Positions 60,728 through 64,000 of a DNA stretch of 64,000 nucleotides are shown here, in pieces (position 1 is the stretch's first letter; every line of letters starts with the position of its first letter). Both the position numbers and the translations under genes were made by a program. Origin of the DNA: Burkholderia puraquae (GTDB lineage Bacteria; Pseudomonadota; Gammaproteobacteria; Burkholderiales; Burkholderiaceae). Under the pieces are notes generated by a model, which saw only the letters and a program-made list of their open reading frames with translations, was not told where the DNA came from and ran no database searches. The DNA lies in NCBI RefSeq assembly GCF_002099195.1, contig NZ_NBYX01000022.1, positions 38,526-102,525 of the forward strand. Direction: 5' to 3'.

Positions 60728-61471
60728 GTGAACATTGCCGACCTGCAACCTGCCGTCGAATCGCTGGATATTGCGCAACGCGTCGACGCGATCGACTGGA
60801 CGACCGTCAATGCCGATCTCGATCGCTACGGATGCGCGCGTGTGCCGGGCCTGATTTCGCCAAGCGAGTGCGCGGCGCTCGCATCGCTCTATCCGCGCGA
60901 CGCGCTGTATCGCTCGCGCGTCGTGATGGCGCGGCACGGGTTCGGTCGCGGCGAATACAAGTATTTCGCGTACCCGCTCCCTGCGGTCATCGCCGATCTG
61001 CGTGCGACGATCTACCCGCACCTCGCGCCAATCGCGAATCGCTGGAACTACGCACTCGGGATCGACGTCCGCTATCCGGCAGACCACGCGGCCTTCCTCG
61101 ATCGCTGCCACGCAGCGGGACAGACACGACCGACACCGCTGATCCTGCAATACGGCGCCGACGACTACAACTGCCTCCATCAGGACCTGTATGGCGAGCA
61201 CGTCTTTCCGCTCCAGGCCGCAATTCTGCTGTCGGCGCCCGGCCGCGACTTCACTGGCGGGGAGTTCGTGCTGACGGAACAGCGCCCACGCATGCAGTCG
61301 CGCGCGGAAGTGGTGCCGCTGACGCAAGGCGATGCAGTCATCTTCGCCGTGCATGGCAGGCCCGTGCAGGGAACGCGCGGCGTCTATCGCGTCAACCTGC
61401 GCCACGGCGTCAGCCGGATCCGGAACGGCCACCGCCACACGGTCGGCATCATCTTCCACGACGCACAGTAA
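60728..61471 (+). CDS. 2OG-Fe(II) oxygenase (prolyl-hydroxylase-like)
   Basis: A 247-residue non-heme iron oxygenase of the 2OG/double-stranded beta-helix type. Iron-binding HxD is in NCLHQDLYGEHVFPLQ, the distal His in NLRHGVSRIRNGHRHTVGIIFHD, which also has the 2-oxoglutarate-binding Arg; GGEFVLTEQRP precedes it. GTG 60728 was chosen because GAGG lies 7 bases upstream; ATG 60710 gives six more residues but has no ribosome site, and the frame stays open further upstream. It oxidises an unknown substrate with oxygen and 2-oxoglutarate. Confidence 0.85.
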   Translation: MNIADLQPAVESLDIAQRVDAIDWTTVNADLDRYGCARVPGLISPSECAALASLYPRDALYRSRVVMARHGFGRGEYKYFAYPLPAVIADLRATIYPHLAPIANRWNYALGIDVRYPADHAAFLDRCHAAGQTRPTPLILQYGADDYNCLHQDLYGEHVFPLQAAILLSAPGRDFTGGEFVLTEQRPRMQSRAEVVPLTQGDAVIFAVHGRPVQGTRGVYRVNLRHGVSRIRNGHRHTVGIIFHDAQ

Positions 61472-61744
61472 CGGCGATCGCAACGAGCACGACGCTGTCA
61501 GGCCATCTCACGCCGGCGGATCCACGCGAGAAATACCGCGCATCCGACGTGCCAATCGCGCGTGATCGAGCAGGGTTCTTTGCGAACGAGTATCACCGCG
61601 CGATCCGCTCACTCTCCCGCCGTGGGAGATCACCGCTTTCTCTCCCCGTCGGACCGTCACGGCACGTCGGATCGAAGTTTCAAGTGAGCCACCGGGAGCC
61701 CCGACACTCACCTGTCGCAACACAAAGTCGGCGGGAAAACCGGC

Positions 61745-63169
61745 CTACCCGCGCGCTACATTCGCCCGTAGCCGGTCGCCCGCATCGAAGGCGAGCCGCG
61801 CGTAGCCCGGCAACGTCAGCAATGCGAGCACGCCCGCCGCGACGAACGCCCAGCGGAAGTCGTCGAGCACGTAGTGCATACCGGCCGCATCGCCCCGCAC
61901 CAAGGCCGCGAGCCGCAGCGACAGCGCACCGAACGCGATGCCCATCCCGATCGTCATCTGCTGCGCTGCGCTCCACAGCGTGCTGGCCGCGCTTGTCTGC
62001 TGTGCCGGGATATCCGCGTAGGCCAGCGTCGCGAGCGTGGTGAACTGCATCGACCGCGTCAGTCCGTAGACGAATACGACGAACAGCGTGATCGCCAGTG
62101 GCGTCGACGCAGTCAGCCAGCCGCATGCGATCGTGAAGAGGCCGACCATCGTCACGTCGACGAGCGCGACGCGCCGGAAGCCGAAGCGGTCGAGAATCCA
62201 CGACGTCCCCGCCTTCATCCCGAGATTGCCGAGCGCGCTTGCAAGCAGCAGCAGGCCGGACTGGAACGGCGACAGCCCGAAGCCGATCTGGAACAGCAGC
62301 GGCAGCAGGTACGGCACGGCATTGATGGCCATCCGCGTGATCGAACCGGTGATCACCGTCACCGAGAACGTCGGCACTTTCAATGTCGTGAAGTCGAGCA
62401 GCGGATGTGCGCAACGTCGCGCATGCCACCACGCGGCAATGCCGAACAACACGCTCGCGCCCACCAGGACGGCCGCACGCGTAAAGTGGACATCCTGCTG
62501 GCCGGCCGCTTCGGTGCCGATCAACAGACAGGTCAACGCGCCCCCGGCGAGCACGAAGCCGCCCCAGTCGAGCGGCCGTTGCTCGTCGGCTCGCGTGTTC
62601 CGGACGATCAGCCAGGTGCAGACCAGTGCGGCAATGCCGAACGGGACGTTCAGCAGGAAGATCCATCGCCATGACGCATAGGTCGTGATGAAGCCGCCGA
62701 TCGGCGGCCCGACGACGGGTGCGACGATGCCCGGCCACGTGATCGTCGCGATCGCACGCATGAGCTTCGCCTTCTCGGTGCTGCGCACGACGATCATGCG
62801 CCCGACCGGCACCATCATCGCCCCGCCCACACCTTGCAGCAGGCGCGCAGCGGTGAACGTCACGACACCCTCGGACAATCCGCACAGCACCGATGCGCCG
62901 GTAAAGACGACGATCGCGCTGGCGAACACCGTGCGCGAACCATAGCGGTCGGCGATCCAGCCGCTGATCGGGATGAACACCGCCAGTGCCAGCATGTAGG
63001 CCGTCATCCCCAGGCTCAGCGCGTTCGGCCCGACGCCGAACGAGCGCGCCATTTGCGGCAGCGCGGTCGCGATCACGGTGGTGTCGAGGTACTCCATGAA
63101 GAACGTTGCGGCGACGAGATATGGCAAGAAGTCGGTCGTCCGACTACCTTGGGCAGGGCTGTCAGTCAT
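61745..63169 (-). CDS. MFS drug efflux transporter, DHA2 (EmrB/QacA) type
   Basis: A 474-residue membrane protein with about 14 helices. Signatures: LPYLVAATFFMEYLDTTVIATALPQMARSFGV in helix 1, GWIADRYGSRTVFASAIVVFTGASVLCGLSEGVVTFTAARLLQGVGGAMMVPVGRMI, and GPPIGGFITTYASWRWIFLLNVPFGIAA (motif C) are typical of DHA2 efflux pumps. No EmrA partner lies beside it. The regulator is not adjacent. Confidence 0.93.
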   Translation of the reverse strand: MTDSPAQGSRTTDFLPYLVAATFFMEYLDTTVIATALPQMARSFGVGPNALSLGMTAYMLALAVFIPISGWIADRYGSRTVFASAIVVFTGASVLCGLSEGVVTFTAARLLQGVGGAMMVPVGRMIVVRSTEKAKLMRAIATITWPGIVAPVVGPPIGGFITTYASWRWIFLLNVPFGIAALVCTWLIVRNTRADEQRPLDWGGFVLAGGALTCLLIGTEAAGQQDVHFTRAAVLVGASVLFGIAAWWHARRCAHPLLDFTTLKVPTFSVTVITGSITRMAINAVPYLLPLLFQIGFGLSPFQSGLLLLASALGNLGMKAGTSWILDRFGFRRVALVDVTMVGLFTIACGWLTASTPLAITLFVVFVYGLTRSMQFTTLATLAYADIPAQQTSAASTLWSAAQQMTIGMGIAFGALSLRLAALVRGDAAGMHYVLDDFRWAFVAAGVLALLTLPGYARLAFDAGDRLRANVARG

Positions 63170-63784
63170 GAACGGTGCGGGAGACGGAATACGGAGGACA
63201 CCGACCGCCAGCGGGTCCTGGAAGCGCCGGAATCGGGACGAATGGCGATATTACCCCGAAGGGCTTGCACCTCGCTCTGTCGGGCATGTCGCGCGAATGG
63301 ACTTTATGCGCATAGATTTCTGTGACGATTTGAGGCTGAGTAGGAGGCGGGCGCAGACGCTCACGTCGATCGCGACGTGTCGAAGGATCGGTGGATGATC
63401 CTGGAGACCTTTCGCCAGGATGTATAAATGTCAGCCTTCTTCGACAAACGCCGCTCATCGGCCGCCATTACGACGCCATCCATGGATGGATCAACGTTGG
63501 CTTGGCATTAATCGGAGGTCGATTGATGTAGGGCACTGGGGAGCGCGCCGGGAGATTTCAGTTGCGCAGAGCGGTAGATCGCTCGACAACAATCGAGGCC
63601 TGAATCGAAGCATTCGAGGCTCCGGTTCCGGCCGGATTGATGTGCAGCGCAGCGACACGCACTGGAAGCAATTCAGTGGCGCAGCGCTGCGGATCGCTCG
63701 AGACCGGCAGGTGCCTGAATCGACGGATTCGGCAACCCAGTTCCCGCCAGGTCGCCCACCCGTGCATTTCCATCGCTGAAATGC
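63170..63784. other. Gene-free region upstream of the MFS gene and downstream of an rRNA operon
   Basis: 615 bp without a convincing gene. It holds the leftward MFS promoter, a 7-bp inverted repeat CACGTCG/CGACGTG at 63362-63379 with a 4-base spacer, another (ATCCTGG/CCAGGAT) at 63398-63421, and a degenerate direct repeat at 63557-63731. None of these is followed by a T-run. Confidence 0.5.
63557..63731. repeat. Degenerate direct repeat near the rRNA operon end
   Basis: About 60 bp starting at 63557 recur at 63672 without gaps, about 45 of 60 positions being identical (both begin TTCAGT and share GATCGCTCGA and CCTGAATCGA). The 115-bp period suggests an old tandem duplication. No coding frame or known element was recognised in it. 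Confidence 0.5.
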
Positions 63785-63810
63785 AAAAACCCCCGCCTTT
63801 CGGGCGGGGG
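63785..63810 (-). terminator. Rho-independent terminator of the rRNA operon
   Basis: Read leftward, CCCCCGCC pairs with GGCGGGGG (8-bp stem, 5-base loop) and is followed by TTTTT. It lies 17 bp after the 5S gene, in the correct orientation to end the rRNA transcript. Confidence 0.9.
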
Positions 63811-63826
63811 TTCTTGGCTAAGGTAG

Positions 63827-63940
63827 CCTGACGATTACCTACTTTCACACGGGAATCCGCACTATCATCGGCGTAGAGTCGTTTCACGGTCCTGTTCGGG
63901 ATGGGAAGGGGTGGGACCGACTCGCTATGGTCATCAGGCA
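63827..63940 (-). rRNA. rrf: 5S ribosomal RNA
   Basis: About 114 nt. Read leftward it begins TGCCTGATGACCATAGCGAG, has the loop segments CCCATCCCGAACAGGACCGTG and ACTCTACGCCGATGATAGTG, and ends with a 3' strand (GTCAGGC) complementary to the 5' end, closing helix I. This is the typical beta-proteobacterial 5S gene. The bases from 63941 to the right edge are the spacer before a 23S gene expected outside the window. Confidence 0.93.
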
Positions 63941-64000
63941 AAGAGGGTTGTCACGTTGCTTCGCAACGCGACCAATCTGGGAAGAAGCAGTAATCTTGAG

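Noticed and set aside
63362..63379. CACGTCG/CGACGTG inverted repeat as a terminator
   Set aside because: No T-run follows, and it lies in the middle of a gene-free gap rather than after a gene; it could at most be an operator.
63557..63640. A tRNA-like segment in the repeat near the rRNA operon
   Set aside because: D-loop-like and TTCGA-like bases occur, but no cloverleaf with paired acceptor, anticodon and T stems could be drawn.
1..64000. CRISPR arrays, insertion sequences, integrases or prophage genes
   Set aside because: None was recognised: no regularly spaced repeats and no transposase, integrase or phage structural motifs.

Overview
The window is high-GC DNA (roughly 65-68% by eye) from a beta-proteobacterium, almost certainly Burkholderia and most like the B. 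cepacia complex. The signs are two Gram-negative general porins ending in Phe, many LysR regulators, a MocR/PaiB pair, a PaAmaA/AmaB-type pipecolate cluster, a gbuA/gbuR-type pair, metE/metR, and a 5S rRNA gene of beta-proteobacterial type. Gene density is high. Almost everything is ordinary accessory or secondary-replicon metabolism and transport, with one short stretch that looks horizontally acquired.

Layout. 1-4280: a c-type cytochrome pair (TsdB/TsdA-like), a secreted beta-propeller protein of unknown role, and a frameshifted GFA-family gene. 4381-8579: porin, LysE exporter, GNAT acetyltransferase, metallophosphoesterase and alpha/beta hydrolase. 8643-11500: two-component system diverging from a TlpA-like thioredoxin. 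11693-13193: a compact, lower-GC type VI secretion cargo module made of a PAAR spike protein, a Tae4-type peptidoglycan amidase and a small three-helix membrane protein that sits where an immunity gene is expected. 13341-19991: PaiB/MocR divergent pair, a class A penicillin-binding protein, and a WG-repeat protein. 20169-25888: a purine nucleoside utilisation cluster (deaminase, NCS2 permease, LysR, Tat-exported nucleoside hydrolase, porin). 26050-32057: L,D-transpeptidase, MFS transporter, large MscS-type channel.

32163-38076: probable lysine/pipecolate catabolism (AmaB dehydrogenase, LysP-like permease, AmaA oxidase, TetR). 38152-43350: phospholipase D-like protein, orphan DeoR regulator, 61-residue protein, EamA exporter, NadE. 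43426-46782: a sedolisin (S53) and a serine carboxypeptidase-like (S10) peptidase in one operon, neither with a visible Sec signal. 47031-48256: LysE exporter with divergent Lrp/AsnC regulator. 48383-53446: LysR, guanidinobutyrase-type ureohydrolase, MFS and NCS1 transporters. 53548-56878: metE with divergent metR and a palindromic operator between them. 56901-58654: cobalt transporter genes cbtBA under a cobalamin riboswitch, with a divergent histidine-phosphatase-fold protein. 58840-63169: PiT phosphate transporter, 2OG-Fe(II) oxygenase, DHA2-type MFS efflux pump. 63170-64000: a gene-free stretch with a degenerate repeat, then the terminator and 5S gene of an rRNA operon that runs leftwards and continues off the right edge.

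The most interesting item is the PAAR-Tae4-membrane protein module: known Tae4 immunity proteins (Tai4) are soluble periplasmic proteins, but the candidate here is a three-helix membrane protein with a cysteine pair predicted to face the periplasm. No transposase, CRISPR array, tRNA or integrase was recognised.
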